NCBI GenBank assembly: GCA_046047495.1
Contig: JBJOHV010000055.1
Location: forward strand, 1 to 64,000
Direction of reading: 5' to 3'
DNA from: NORP240 sp046047495
GTDB lineage: Bacteria > Pseudomonadota > Gammaproteobacteria > Pseudomonadales > Pseudohongiellaceae
Length of the DNA: 64,000 bases
Position numbers and translations under genes: made by a program. Positions 52,329 to 60,486 of this stretch are shown here, piece after piece. The notes beneath the pieces are model-generated. The model was not told the origin of the DNA. It ran no database searches and saw only the letters and a program-made list of their open reading frames with translations. Within the stretch, counting starts at the first letter, position 1. Every line of letters begins with the position of its first letter.

Positions 52329-52969
52329 CGTTCCCTCGGCAAGTGGCTCAGCAGGTGGTTTTTCAGTGCCAGCAACAGACCCAGCAGGATGAAGGCACCG
52401 GGTTGCAACAGGCTGAAGCGGAACCAGGGGAAGCGGGTGCTGCTGCCGCCGGTCGGGTCGCTGGCAGCGAATGTCGGTAATAGCAGATGGGCGTCAGCAA
52501 AGAAGCTTCCGTAGGTAAACAGTTCCCGCACCACAGCGACGCCGACAATGATCAGCAGGAAGCCGGCACCTGTCACCAGACCCGTCTGCAGGGCCTGGCG
52601 TACAGTCTGGCCGCCGGTGCGGGTTTCCATGGTGAACAGGATCGCTGTATTGCAGCAGATCAGGGGCACATAGATACCCAACTGCCGGTAGAGGGGATAA
52701 AAACCGGCCAGCAGCACCACCATGGCGAGGGTGGTATAGAGCGCTATCGTGATCATGTGTGCCGGCAATCGCCAGCTGTCGTCGGTCAGGCGACGCAGCA
52801 GGGGAGCCGTGCCACAGGCCGCCGTGCATACCAGCAGGGTGAGCAGGCCCAGGACCATGCCGTTGACCGCCAGTGAACTCACCGCAAGGATCGGCGACAG
52901 ACCGGCCGCCTGCAGCAGCACCGGATGATCCTGCCACCAGGGCTTGGGGGCGGTGCTCACAGTTTCCAT
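52325..52969 (-). CDS. rnfE: Rnf complex subunit RnfE, divergent
   Basis: A 214-aa membrane subunit with about six TM helices. It aligns with RsxE: HPVLLQAAGLSPILAVSSLAVNGM (compare the L-G-L-C-P-L-L-A-V region), RQLGIYVPLICCNTAILFTMETR (compare I-F-I-P-L-I-V-T-N-C) and FRFSLLQPGAFILLGLLLA near the end. Both [2Fe-2S] ligand positions are changed: Ser25 instead of Cys, and Thr108 instead of Cys. Other Cys exist at 48, 52, 105 and 106. It overlaps the rnfD stop by 13 nt, where rnfG should lie, and its own stop overlaps nth. Confidence 0.87.
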   Translation of the reverse strand: METVSTAPKPWWQDHPVLLQAAGLSPILAVSSLAVNGMVLGLLTLLVCTAACGTAPLLRRLTDDSWRLPAHMITIALYTTLAMVVLLAGFYPLYRQLGIYVPLICCNTAILFTMETRTGGQTVRQALQTGLVTGAGFLLIIVGVAVVRELFTYGSFFADAHLLLPTFAASDPTGGSSTRFPWFRFSLLQPGAFILLGLLLALKNHLLSHLPRER

Positions 52970-54069
52970 GGTGTCGACCTCGAAGCTTGACCGTAATGGC
53001 GGGGAACCGTCAGCCGGTCGATCAAAGGTGCGCAGAAATTCCCCAGCAACACCGCGAAGGCCACCGCATCCAGATAACTGCCCCACACCCGTATGGCATA
53101 GATGCCGAGGCCGATCAGGGCACCGTAGATGAGCTTGCCCGTCGGGGTGCTGGCGGCGCTGACCGGGTCGGTGGCGATGAAGAATGCACCCATCATGGTG
53201 GCGCTGCCGAACAGGTGCAGATAGGGAGAACCCACCACATTCATGCTGGCCTCGCTGTAAAACAGGCTGGCCAGCAGCAACAGGCTGAGGATCAGTGCCA
53301 GCGGGATATGCCAGCTGATCACACGGCGGCCCAGCAACACCAGACCGCCCACCAGATAGGCCAGGTTCACCAGCTCCCATCCGGTCTGGGCGCCGCGATC
53401 GAAGACCGGGGTGCCACTTTCCAGGGCAGCCAGCAGGGCGCTGTGGGCCGCCAGTTTTTGCTCGATGAGTGGAGTGGCCATGGCCATGCCGTCGATGAAG
53501 TTCTCAGTCGTGGCCCCGCTGCCGGGCGCCAGGGCCGGGAAAGCCAGCTGCAGGCTCATCAACATGCCCTGGAAAGACAAAGGGCTGAACTCTCCCTCAC
53601 CCTGGGCGCCGGCGCCCGGCACATGCCAGGCAGTCATGTCCAGGGGAAAGCTCAGCAGTAACAGGGCATAACCGCACATGGCAGGATTGAACAGATTCTG
53701 ACCCAGGCCTCCGAAGGCATGTTTCGCCAGCAGGATCGCAAACGCCGTGCCCAGCAGCACCAGCCACCAGGGTGAACCCGGGGGCAGGGCCATGCCCAGC
53801 AGGACCGCACTCACCAGCGCGCTGTTGTCCCGCAGCCAGTGTCGTGGGGGTAATCCGCGCAGCCGTGCCACGCCGGCCTCGAGCCCACAGGCGTACAGAC
53901 AGGCCTGGGCCACATTGAGCAGCAGCCCCACACCAAAAAACCAGGTGGACACCAATGCGGCGGGCAGGCAAGCGCCCATCACCCACAGCATCAGCCGGCC
54001 GGTGTCGAAGGGACCGGGTTGCTGGGGCGAGCACTGCATTTGAAGCTGGTTGCCGGCGAGGGTCTTCAC
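52957..54069 (-). CDS. rnfD: Rnf complex subunit RnfD
   Basis: A 370-aa membrane flavoprotein of the NqrB/RnfD family. Typical text: DNSALVSAVLLGMALPPGSPWWLVLLGTAFAILLAK, GGLGQNLFNPAMCGYALLLLSFP, HLFGSATMMGAFFIATDPVSA. The covalent FMN attachment Thr (FIDGMAMATPL, Thr199) is conserved, unlike the cluster ligands of RnfA and RnfE. About 10 TM helices. It overlaps rnfC by 4 nt and rnfE by 13 nt. Confidence 0.93.
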   Translation of the reverse strand: MKTLAGNQLQMQCSPQQPGPFDTGRLMLWVMGACLPAALVSTWFFGVGLLLNVAQACLYACGLEAGVARLRGLPPRHWLRDNSALVSAVLLGMALPPGSPWWLVLLGTAFAILLAKHAFGGLGQNLFNPAMCGYALLLLSFPLDMTAWHVPGAGAQGEGEFSPLSFQGMLMSLQLAFPALAPGSGATTENFIDGMAMATPLIEQKLAAHSALLAALESGTPVFDRGAQTGWELVNLAYLVGGLVLLGRRVISWHIPLALILSLLLLASLFYSEASMNVVGSPYLHLFGSATMMGAFFIATDPVSAASTPTGKLIYGALIGLGIYAIRVWGSYLDAVAFAVLLGNFCAPLIDRLTVPRHYGQASRSTPWKL

Positions 54070-55715
54070 GATGGTGTTTCCTCACCGCTGTCATGGGGTG
54101 CGGCGGTGCTGGCGATGATGCTTTGCCGTCGGGCCTGTACCCGGCGCAGGGCGGCTTCGATGTCGAGCCGTGCCTGATTCCTGTCAAAGGACGCCGGCGA
54201 TGCCAGGGCGATCGGGACTGGTGGCTTGTCGATAGTCTGTTCTGCGGGTGATGGCGTCTGAACCCTGGCTCGATTGGCCAGGCGGCGCTTCTCACTGCGG
54301 GCGATGCGGTACTGATGAAACTCATAGCGTTGCTGCCAATGCTGACTCAGGCGGCGCTGCTGATCTTCCATGGCCAGGTCCGCCTTGGCGGCGCGAAAAT
54401 ATTGCACCAGGGGAATGTGGCTGGGACACACCCAATTGCAGACACCACATTCGATACAGGCCTGCAGGCCAAAGTCCCGCGCCCGCTCCAAATCCCCGTT
54501 GCGGGCCAACAGGTGCAGCTGCTGGGGTTGCAGGCCGGCCGGGCAGGCGCTCGCGCAGTGTCCGCAGCGGATGCAGGCCAGGGGTTCGGACACCGGAGTG
54601 AATTCCTCCGCCGAGCCCGCCACCAGGCAGTTGCAGGTCTTGGTGACCGGCACCGACAGGTCCGAGAGGGTGATGCCCATCATGTTGCCACCCATGACCA
54701 CCCGCTGCAGTCGCTGGTAGTCGACGCCACACAGTTCGAACAGGTGGGCGATAGGGGTGCCCAGCGGCACCTCGAAATTTTTCGGGGTCTGCAGGGTGTC
54801 GCCGCAGACGGTCACGATGCGGGATATCAACGGTTCGCCCAGCACCAGGGCGCGATAGACCGCGTAGGCTGTGCCGGCATTGATCATCAGCACTCCCAGG
54901 TCAGCAGGCAGCCCGTGTTCGGGTACCTGCTGCCCGGTCAATTGCTCAATCAACTGCCGTTCGCTGCCGCCGGGATAGCGTGGCGGCAGCAGGACCAGCT
55001 CCTGGCCCTGACCCACCATGGCCTTGCGCAGGGCGGCAATGGCGTCGGTCTTGTCATTGTCGGTGGCAATGACAGTCCGCTGCGCCGCACTGGCCCGCTG
55101 GAGGATGGCCGCTCCGGTCAGCACCTGAGCGGCCCGTTCCCGCAGCAGGGCCTGATCCGCTGTGATGTAGGGCTCACACTCCACCGCATTGATGATCAAG
55201 GTGCGTACGGGCCGGCCGGAGGCGCTGCGCAATTTGGCGGCAGCGGGAAAGCCGGCCCCGCCGAGGCCGGCGATGCCCGCATACTCGATGGCGGCGATGA
55301 TCTGTGCCGGTGTCAGGGTCTGCCAGTCCGGCATGGTGGCGGACAGCGGCGGGTCTTCACTGCCCTCCGTATCGATCACGATACAGAGCTCCTGGCGGGG
55401 AAATTCCGCCGCCACCGGACGGGATTCGATGGCGCTGATGAAGCCCTCAGCCGGGGCGTGGACCGGCAGCTGATGGACGCCGTCCGCCCGGGTCAGGGGT
55501 TGCCCCTTGCGAACCCGTTCCCCCACCGCCACGCAGAGTCGCCCCGCTTCGCCCTGATGCTGTTGCAGCGGAATGATCAGCCGGGGCGGCAGCGGTGTGT
55601 CCATGATCACCGAGCGCAGACTGCGGGCCTTGCGGGGGGGCGGCGTGATGCCTCCAGAAAAGCCAAAGCGTTTGCTGCTGCGGAAAGGATTGGCCAGTCG
55701 CTGCCAGAGACTCAC
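54066..55715 (-). CDS. rnfC: Rnf complex subunit RnfC
   Basis: A 549-aa peripheral subunit, the entry for electrons from NADH or ferredoxin at the cytosolic side. A Gly-rich NADH/FMN site is seen (YAGIAGLGGAGFPAAAKL, then NAVECEPYITADQALLRE). Two [4Fe-4S] motifs are complete: CIRCGHCASACP and CIECGVCNWVCP. The tail after residue 440 is short, Gln/Arg-rich and without the long Ala/Lys repeats of E. coli RsxC. Overlaps rnfB and rnfD by 4 nt each. Confidence 0.94.
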   Translation of the reverse strand: MSLWQRLANPFRSSKRFGFSGGITPPPRKARSLRSVIMDTPLPPRLIIPLQQHQGEAGRLCVAVGERVRKGQPLTRADGVHQLPVHAPAEGFISAIESRPVAAEFPRQELCIVIDTEGSEDPPLSATMPDWQTLTPAQIIAAIEYAGIAGLGGAGFPAAAKLRSASGRPVRTLIINAVECEPYITADQALLRERAAQVLTGAAILQRASAAQRTVIATDNDKTDAIAALRKAMVGQGQELVLLPPRYPGGSERQLIEQLTGQQVPEHGLPADLGVLMINAGTAYAVYRALVLGEPLISRIVTVCGDTLQTPKNFEVPLGTPIAHLFELCGVDYQRLQRVVMGGNMMGITLSDLSVPVTKTCNCLVAGSAEEFTPVSEPLACIRCGHCASACPAGLQPQQLHLLARNGDLERARDFGLQACIECGVCNWVCPSHIPLVQYFRAAKADLAMEDQQRRLSQHWQQRYEFHQYRIARSEKRRLANRARVQTPSPAEQTIDKPPVPIALASPASFDRNQARLDIEAALRRVQARRQSIIASTAAPHDSGEETPS

Positions 55716-56335
55716 GACGGCAGCTCCGGAGATAGTAGGGTGCCACCTGGCGCCAGAGAGTTGACACCGGATGCAAGCCGCTGGGGATAGGGCCAGGCTG
55801 GCCGTTCAAAGCGGCTGATTGGGAGCAGGTCGATACAGTCCACCGGGCAGGGTGCGATACACAGTGCGCAACCCGTGCACTCGTCGGCAATGACGGTGTG
55901 CATCAGCTTGGGTGCTCCCAGGATGGCATCCACGGGACAGGCCTGAATGCACTTGGTGCAACCGATGCATTCCGCCTCTCTGATCACCGCTACCTGGGGG
56001 GGCTGGTAACTCCCGTGGGCCGGGTCCAGTTCCCGGGGTGTTTCATTCAACAGTCTGGCCAGGGCATCGATGGTGGACCTGCCCCCGGGAGGACATTTAT
56101 TGATGGCCGCACCATTGACGATGGCCCGGGCATAGGGGCGGCAGCCCGGGTGGCCGCACTGACCACATTGGGTCTGGGGAAGCAGGGCATTGACCTGGTT
56201 GATGAGGTCCACCGACTGATGCCGGGCACTGCGCAGCAGGGTGCGCACCAGAGCCGCGGTTGCCAGCAGCACGGTACCTGCCAGCAGACCCAGGAACAAC
56301 CATTGCAGGACGACGGATTGGGCGAGGGATTCCAT
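55712..56335 (-). CDS. rnfB: Rnf complex subunit RnfB
   Basis: A 207-aa iron-sulfur subunit anchored by one N-terminal helix (LQWLFLGLLAGTVLLATAALV). The first cluster motif has Cys57, Cys60, Cys65 and Cys81 (QCGQCGHPGCRPYA, NKCPPGG). Two ferredoxin-type motifs follow (CIGCTKCIQACPVD, CTGCALCIAPCPVD). All expected Cys are there. In classical Rnf this subunit hands electrons to the RnfA/E cluster. It starts 3 nt after the rnfA stop. Confidence 0.94.
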   Translation of the reverse strand: MESLAQSVVLQWLFLGLLAGTVLLATAALVRTLLRSARHQSVDLINQVNALLPQTQCGQCGHPGCRPYARAIVNGAAINKCPPGGRSTIDALARLLNETPRELDPAHGSYQPPQVAVIREAECIGCTKCIQACPVDAILGAPKLMHTVIADECTGCALCIAPCPVDCIDLLPISRFERPAWPYPQRLASGVNSLAPGGTLLSPELPS

Positions 56336-56338
56336 GGG

Positions 56339-56914
56339 CTACACGATCCCGGCAAAGCCCAGCAGGGCCATGGCCGCCAGACCCGCGCTGACCAGTTCGA
56401 TGGCAAGGCCGCGAAATGGGACGGGTACGGCGGCAGTTTCCAGCCGCTCCCGCAGGGCGGCGAACAGCAGCAGCACGGCGGCCAGACCCAGGGCGCTGCC
56501 CACACTGAAGGCCAGGGCCGTCAGAAAACCGCCATCGGCGCGGGTCATCAGCAGGGCGCTGCCCACCACGGCGCTGTTGGCACCCACCATATAGAGGCTG
56601 AGATGCTGCCGGCGGTGGGTGCGTGGATAGACATCCCCCAGCCAGCCCAGCAGCCGGCTGGTCAGCACGGCGGTAATGGCCACCAGCAGCAACACCTGCA
56701 ACGACTGCAGCCCAAGGGGCTGCAATATCCAGTGGTACAGCGGATAGTGAAGCAGGGTGGTGGCGATCAGGATGGCACTGCTGAACAGACCCACGGTGGC
56801 GGCGTTGCGCACATGCTGGGTGCCGTTGAACAGCGCGGACATGCCCAACAATTGCACCAGCAGTACATTGTTGACCAGTGCGGCGCCGATTACGATGGCA
56901 AATAATCCGGACAC
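56339..56914 (-). CDS. rnfA: Rnf complex subunit RnfA lacking all cysteines
   Basis: A 191-aa membrane subunit with about six TM helices (RsxA of E. coli: 193). The framework is well conserved: GAALVNNVLLVQLLGM, ALRERLETAAVPVPFRG, LAAMALLGFAGIV. The two [2Fe-2S] ligand positions are Ser26 (LLGMSALF; E. coli L-G-L-C-P-F) and Ser114 (VGANSAVVG; E. coli T-T-N-C-A-V-L-G); numbering coincides with E. coli Cys26 and Cys114. The whole protein has no Cys. Start is GTG at 56914, sharing one base with the stop of the upstream protease gene (TAGTG). Confidence 0.9.
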   Translation of the reverse strand: MSGLFAIVIGAALVNNVLLVQLLGMSALFNGTQHVRNAATVGLFSSAILIATTLLHYPLYHWILQPLGLQSLQVLLLVAITAVLTSRLLGWLGDVYPRTHRRQHLSLYMVGANSAVVGSALLMTRADGGFLTALAFSVGSALGLAAVLLLFAALRERLETAAVPVPFRGLAIELVSAGLAAMALLGFAGIV

Positions 56915-58425
56915 TATTCGCTGTCGAAGAGTCCCGGTGACCAGGAGGCCGGAATGCGGTAGCGGGTGAGTATCTCCTCTTCCCGTGCCAGGGCCTCGCG
57001 ATGATTGATGATCATCTGGTAGCCGTTGGTATTTTCGAAAATGACATGCTCCGCGTCATTGCCGCGCAACAGCTCGGCGAAGTGGGTGAAATCCCGCACC
57101 GGCTCGCCGTTCACGAAATCCACAATCCAGTTGCGCCAGTCGTGGTAACCGAGATTGACGTCAGCCGCCAGCACCTGCAGGGCCACCACCAGTTCACGGC
57201 GATCGGGAGAGCTCCATTCATTGCGGGCCTGCAACAGGTTGACCGGTGCCGAACGGCTCCAATCCGATCCCCAGCGCATGATGAGATTCATGTTCAGGGG
57301 CACGAACAGCACGCCGCCGTAAATGTAGTATTCCGGCACCTTGTCGTACTGTTCGCCGGCCACCAGGCTGTAGGACTTCAGGGCCCGGCGGGCCACCAGA
57401 TGCTCGGTGAGCTCGCGACCCTGGCGGGAAAAGGTGATGGCCACGTCATCACCGATGTGATGCAGGTCGATGGCGTGTTTGTAGTCGGTGCGTTGATCCG
57501 CATTGAGGTTGATGGTGCCGTCATCGGCCACATCGTAGTCATCGATGCGCAGGATCACGTCGTTCTCCCGCAGGATGCCGAAGGCGGGAGAATCCTCGAA
57601 CACCTTGATGACCAGTACACCCCGCTGATTGGGTCGCAGTCCGTAGGCGCGCTTGGCCGCCGGGCTGTCCAGGGTCTGGGTGCGGAAGCCCAGGTCCGGA
57701 AAGCCGTCGTTGCTGGCATCCTCGCTGTCCTGCAGGACGTGCTGAATCACCGAGGGCGGCACGAAATACCCGAGGTTCTCCGCCCGGCCGCTGCTGTTGG
57801 CCTGCATCACCACCCCCACGATGCGGCCGTCCTTGATGACCGGCCCCCCGCTGTTGCCCGGATTGATGGCGGCGTCGATCTGACCCGCCAGCAGGTAGGA
57901 GCTGGCATGGGCGTACACCTGATGCTCGACCCGGGACAGGATACCCTTGGTGATGCTCAGTGTGTTGCCTCCGATGGGATAGCCGAACACCGAGACCTCC
58001 TCGTGGGGATCCGGCAGGTTGCCCAGGGGCAGTGCCTCCATGTCCTCGAAGAAAGCCGGATCGTCCACGGTGATCAGTGCCAGGTCTGCCTCATGGGACA
58101 CGAACACCACCCGCGCCGGGTAGCGCTGGGGGTCGTTGAACTTCTGTGCCTGCACGTAACTGGCATCGGCCACCACATGGGCATTGGTGAGGATGCGGTT
58201 GCCGGTGATCAGGGTGCCCGAGCCGGTGGCCTGGCGCGGGGTCAGCAGGCGCCAGGGAGTGAAGTAATCGGGGGCGGCGGCGGTGGTGTGGATCTTCACC
58301 ACGGAATCCTCCACGGCGCGGATTTCACTGAGGGTTTGGGCGGTCGCCGACCCGACACCCAGGGTCGCCAGGGTCAGGATGAAACGCAGTGGCCAGGGGC
58401 CGCAAAGGAGCAGTTTGTACTTCAT
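56914..58425 (-). CDS. Deg/HtrA-like periplasmic serine protease, first gene of the rnf operon
   Basis: A 503-aa protease with signal peptide (about residues 1-30, ending ATAQT). Catalytic triad His83 (ILTNAHVV), Asp114 (HEADLALI) and Ser192 (INPGNSGGP), as in DegP. One or two PDZ-like domains follow (QRGVLVIKVFEDSPAFGILRENDVILRIDDYDV, about residues 270-310), and a C-terminal part typical of the plant/bacterial Deg-like family rather than DegP/DegS. AGAGGG precedes the start. Its stop overlaps rnfA, so it is translationally coupled to the Rnf genes. Confidence 0.88.
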   Translation of the reverse strand: MKYKLLLCGPWPLRFILTLATLGVGSATAQTLSEIRAVEDSVVKIHTTAAAPDYFTPWRLLTPRQATGSGTLITGNRILTNAHVVADASYVQAQKFNDPQRYPARVVFVSHEADLALITVDDPAFFEDMEALPLGNLPDPHEEVSVFGYPIGGNTLSITKGILSRVEHQVYAHASSYLLAGQIDAAINPGNSGGPVIKDGRIVGVVMQANSSGRAENLGYFVPPSVIQHVLQDSEDASNDGFPDLGFRTQTLDSPAAKRAYGLRPNQRGVLVIKVFEDSPAFGILRENDVILRIDDYDVADDGTINLNADQRTDYKHAIDLHHIGDDVAITFSRQGRELTEHLVARRALKSYSLVAGEQYDKVPEYYIYGGVLFVPLNMNLIMRWGSDWSRSAPVNLLQARNEWSSPDRRELVVALQVLAADVNLGYHDWRNWIVDFVNGEPVRDFTHFAELLRGNDAEHVIFENTNGYQMIINHREALAREEEILTRYRIPASWSPGLFDSE

Positions 58426-58583
58426 CGATGTCCCTCTCGTGTGTGGACGCAAGCTTATGCTGTTCGCCCCGCCTTGACCAGTCCCGCATGCACTGCGCCA
58501 GTGCAGTGAATAGTGTTGGCGGCCCGTGGACTTGCGCGGGTTTTGCTTCTATTCTCGGATGCAAATCAAAAGGGAGCTCCCAC

Positions 58584-60419
58584 ATGAAAATAATCTTTCC
58601 CCGCGTTGCCGTAATACCCGGTTTGACCCTTGGTCTGTGTCTGCTGGTGTCGGCCCAGGCCGGTGCGCAATCGACCAATGCCTTCGGCATTCCCACTACT
58701 GAGGTGCCCTCTCCGGCGGCCCTCATCAATGCTGCTCCGGGTTCCCGTGGTCAGGGCTGGCTGGACCAGGGGCGCTCCGAGGTATTGGCGCGCCACGGCA
58801 TGGTGGCCACCAGTGATCCGCTGGCGGCCCAGGCCGGTCTGGAGATTCTGCAGAAAGGCGGCAACGCCATCGACGCGGCGGTGGCCGCCGGCGCGGTTCT
58901 GGATGTCACATCCCAAAATGACACCGGCATCGGCGGCGACCTGTTCGCCCTGGTGTGGGTGGCGCGGGAACAGAAACTGTATGCCTTGAGCGCGGCCGGC
59001 TGGGCGCCGGCGGGCTGGACGCCGGAATTTTTCACTGATCAGCTCAAACTGGAACGGGTGCCCGGTAGCGGGGTCAATGCCGCCACCGTGCCCGGTGCCG
59101 TCGCGGGCTATGCCGCCCTGCAGGAGCGCTTCGGCAATTTCGGCTTCCGGGAGAACTTCGCCCGGGCGGCCCAATTGGCCGAGGAAGGCTGGGGGCAGGC
59201 GGAACGCCGCCATGCGGACCTGGTGTCGGTGCTGGACAAACTGCGTGCCGACGAGGATTCCCGTCGCACGTTTCTCATCGACGGAGAAGCTCCGCCCCTG
59301 TACAGCCTGATCCGCAATCCCGAGCTGGCCTCAGCCCTGCGCCTGATCCGGGAGCAGGGCGCCGATGTTTTCTATCGCGGCGAGATCGCCGATGCCATCG
59401 TGGCCAAGGTGGCCGCCAATGGCGGTGTCATGAGCCATGCCGATCTGGCGGAATTCGAGCCGGAGTGGGTGGAACCCATCACCACCAATTACCACGGTTA
59501 TGATGTGTTTCAACTGCCCCCTCCGGGCCAGGGTTTCGCGGCACTGGAAATGCTCAACATACTGGAGGTGTGCGCCCCCCACCACGGGCTGAGCCTGGCG
59601 GACCTGGGGCCGGCCAATCCTGCCTACTGGCACTTCATGGTGGAGGCGAAAAAACTCGCCTATTCCGATCTGCAGGCCTACAACGGTGACCCGAAATTCA
59701 CCGCCGTGCCCCTGGACCGGTTGCTGTCCAAGTCCTATGCCGCCACCCTGTGCGAGCGCATCGACCTCAATACCGCAGCCACACCCTCGGTCACCGGCGG
59801 TCTCGACGGCGGCACCATTTACCTCACCACCGCGGATCGCTGGGGCAACATGGTGTCCTTCATCCACAGTGTGTTTTCGGTGTACGGCAGCGGCGCCACG
59901 GTGTCGCCCTACGGGTTCATCCTGCATAACCGGGGCACGGCCTTCAGTCTGGAGGAGGGGCACCCCAACCAGGTGGCCCCCCGCAAGCGCCCCTTCCATT
60001 CCATCATCGCGGGCTTCGTGATGCAAAACGGCGAGCCGTTGATGACCTTCGGCAACATGGGGGGCAGTGTGCAGCCGGAAACCCACGCCCAGCACATGGT
60101 GAATGTCATCGATCACGGCATGAACATCCAGATGACCACCGATGCCGCACGCTTCACCCACAACCAGAATTCCAACACCCTGTCCCTGGAAACCGAGCTG
60201 TTCAATCTGGTGGGGCCGGCCCTGCAGGCCCGGGGACATACGGTGCGAGCCGTCAATGGCAGCGCCGTCGGTGGGTACCAGGGCATTCTTTTCACCCGGG
60301 ACCCGAATCTGCCAGCCCCGGATTTCGGCACCGCCAGCATCAGAGAAGACCATCCGGTCAATGGCATCTACCGGGCCGGTTCCGATCATCGCAAGGATGG
60401 CCAGGCCGTCGGCTGGTGA
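58584..60419 (+). CDS. ggt: Gamma-glutamyltransferase
   Basis: A 611-aa exported N-terminal nucleophile hydrolase that cleaves or transfers gamma-glutamyl groups (glutathione breakdown). Signal peptide about residues 1-28. The large subunit has ARHGMVATSDPLAAQAGLEILQKGGNAIDAAVAAG and NDTGIGGDLFALVW; the autoprocessing Thr is Thr411 (LDGGTIYLTTADRWGNMVSF), then SVFSVYGSGATVSPYGFILHNRG and FGNMGGSVQPETHAQ. AGGGAG precedes the start. The residue pattern at the cleavage site is T-I-Y instead of T-T-H, as in several bacterial homologues that act on other amides. Confidence 0.92.
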   Translation: MKIIFPRVAVIPGLTLGLCLLVSAQAGAQSTNAFGIPTTEVPSPAALINAAPGSRGQGWLDQGRSEVLARHGMVATSDPLAAQAGLEILQKGGNAIDAAVAAGAVLDVTSQNDTGIGGDLFALVWVAREQKLYALSAAGWAPAGWTPEFFTDQLKLERVPGSGVNAATVPGAVAGYAALQERFGNFGFRENFARAAQLAEEGWGQAERRHADLVSVLDKLRADEDSRRTFLIDGEAPPLYSLIRNPELASALRLIREQGADVFYRGEIADAIVAKVAANGGVMSHADLAEFEPEWVEPITTNYHGYDVFQLPPPGQGFAALEMLNILEVCAPHHGLSLADLGPANPAYWHFMVEAKKLAYSDLQAYNGDPKFTAVPLDRLLSKSYAATLCERIDLNTAATPSVTGGLDGGTIYLTTADRWGNMVSFIHSVFSVYGSGATVSPYGFILHNRGTAFSLEEGHPNQVAPRKRPFHSIIAGFVMQNGEPLMTFGNMGGSVQPETHAQHMVNVIDHGMNIQMTTDAARFTHNQNSNTLSLETELFNLVGPALQARGHTVRAVNGSAVGGYQGILFTRDPNLPAPDFGTASIREDHPVNGIYRAGSDHRKDGQAVGW

Positions 60420-60486
60420 GTTGAGATTCGGCAGATAGTCTGTACACTCTGGTCAATCCTAAAACAACAGGGACGGGGAGTCCGGA

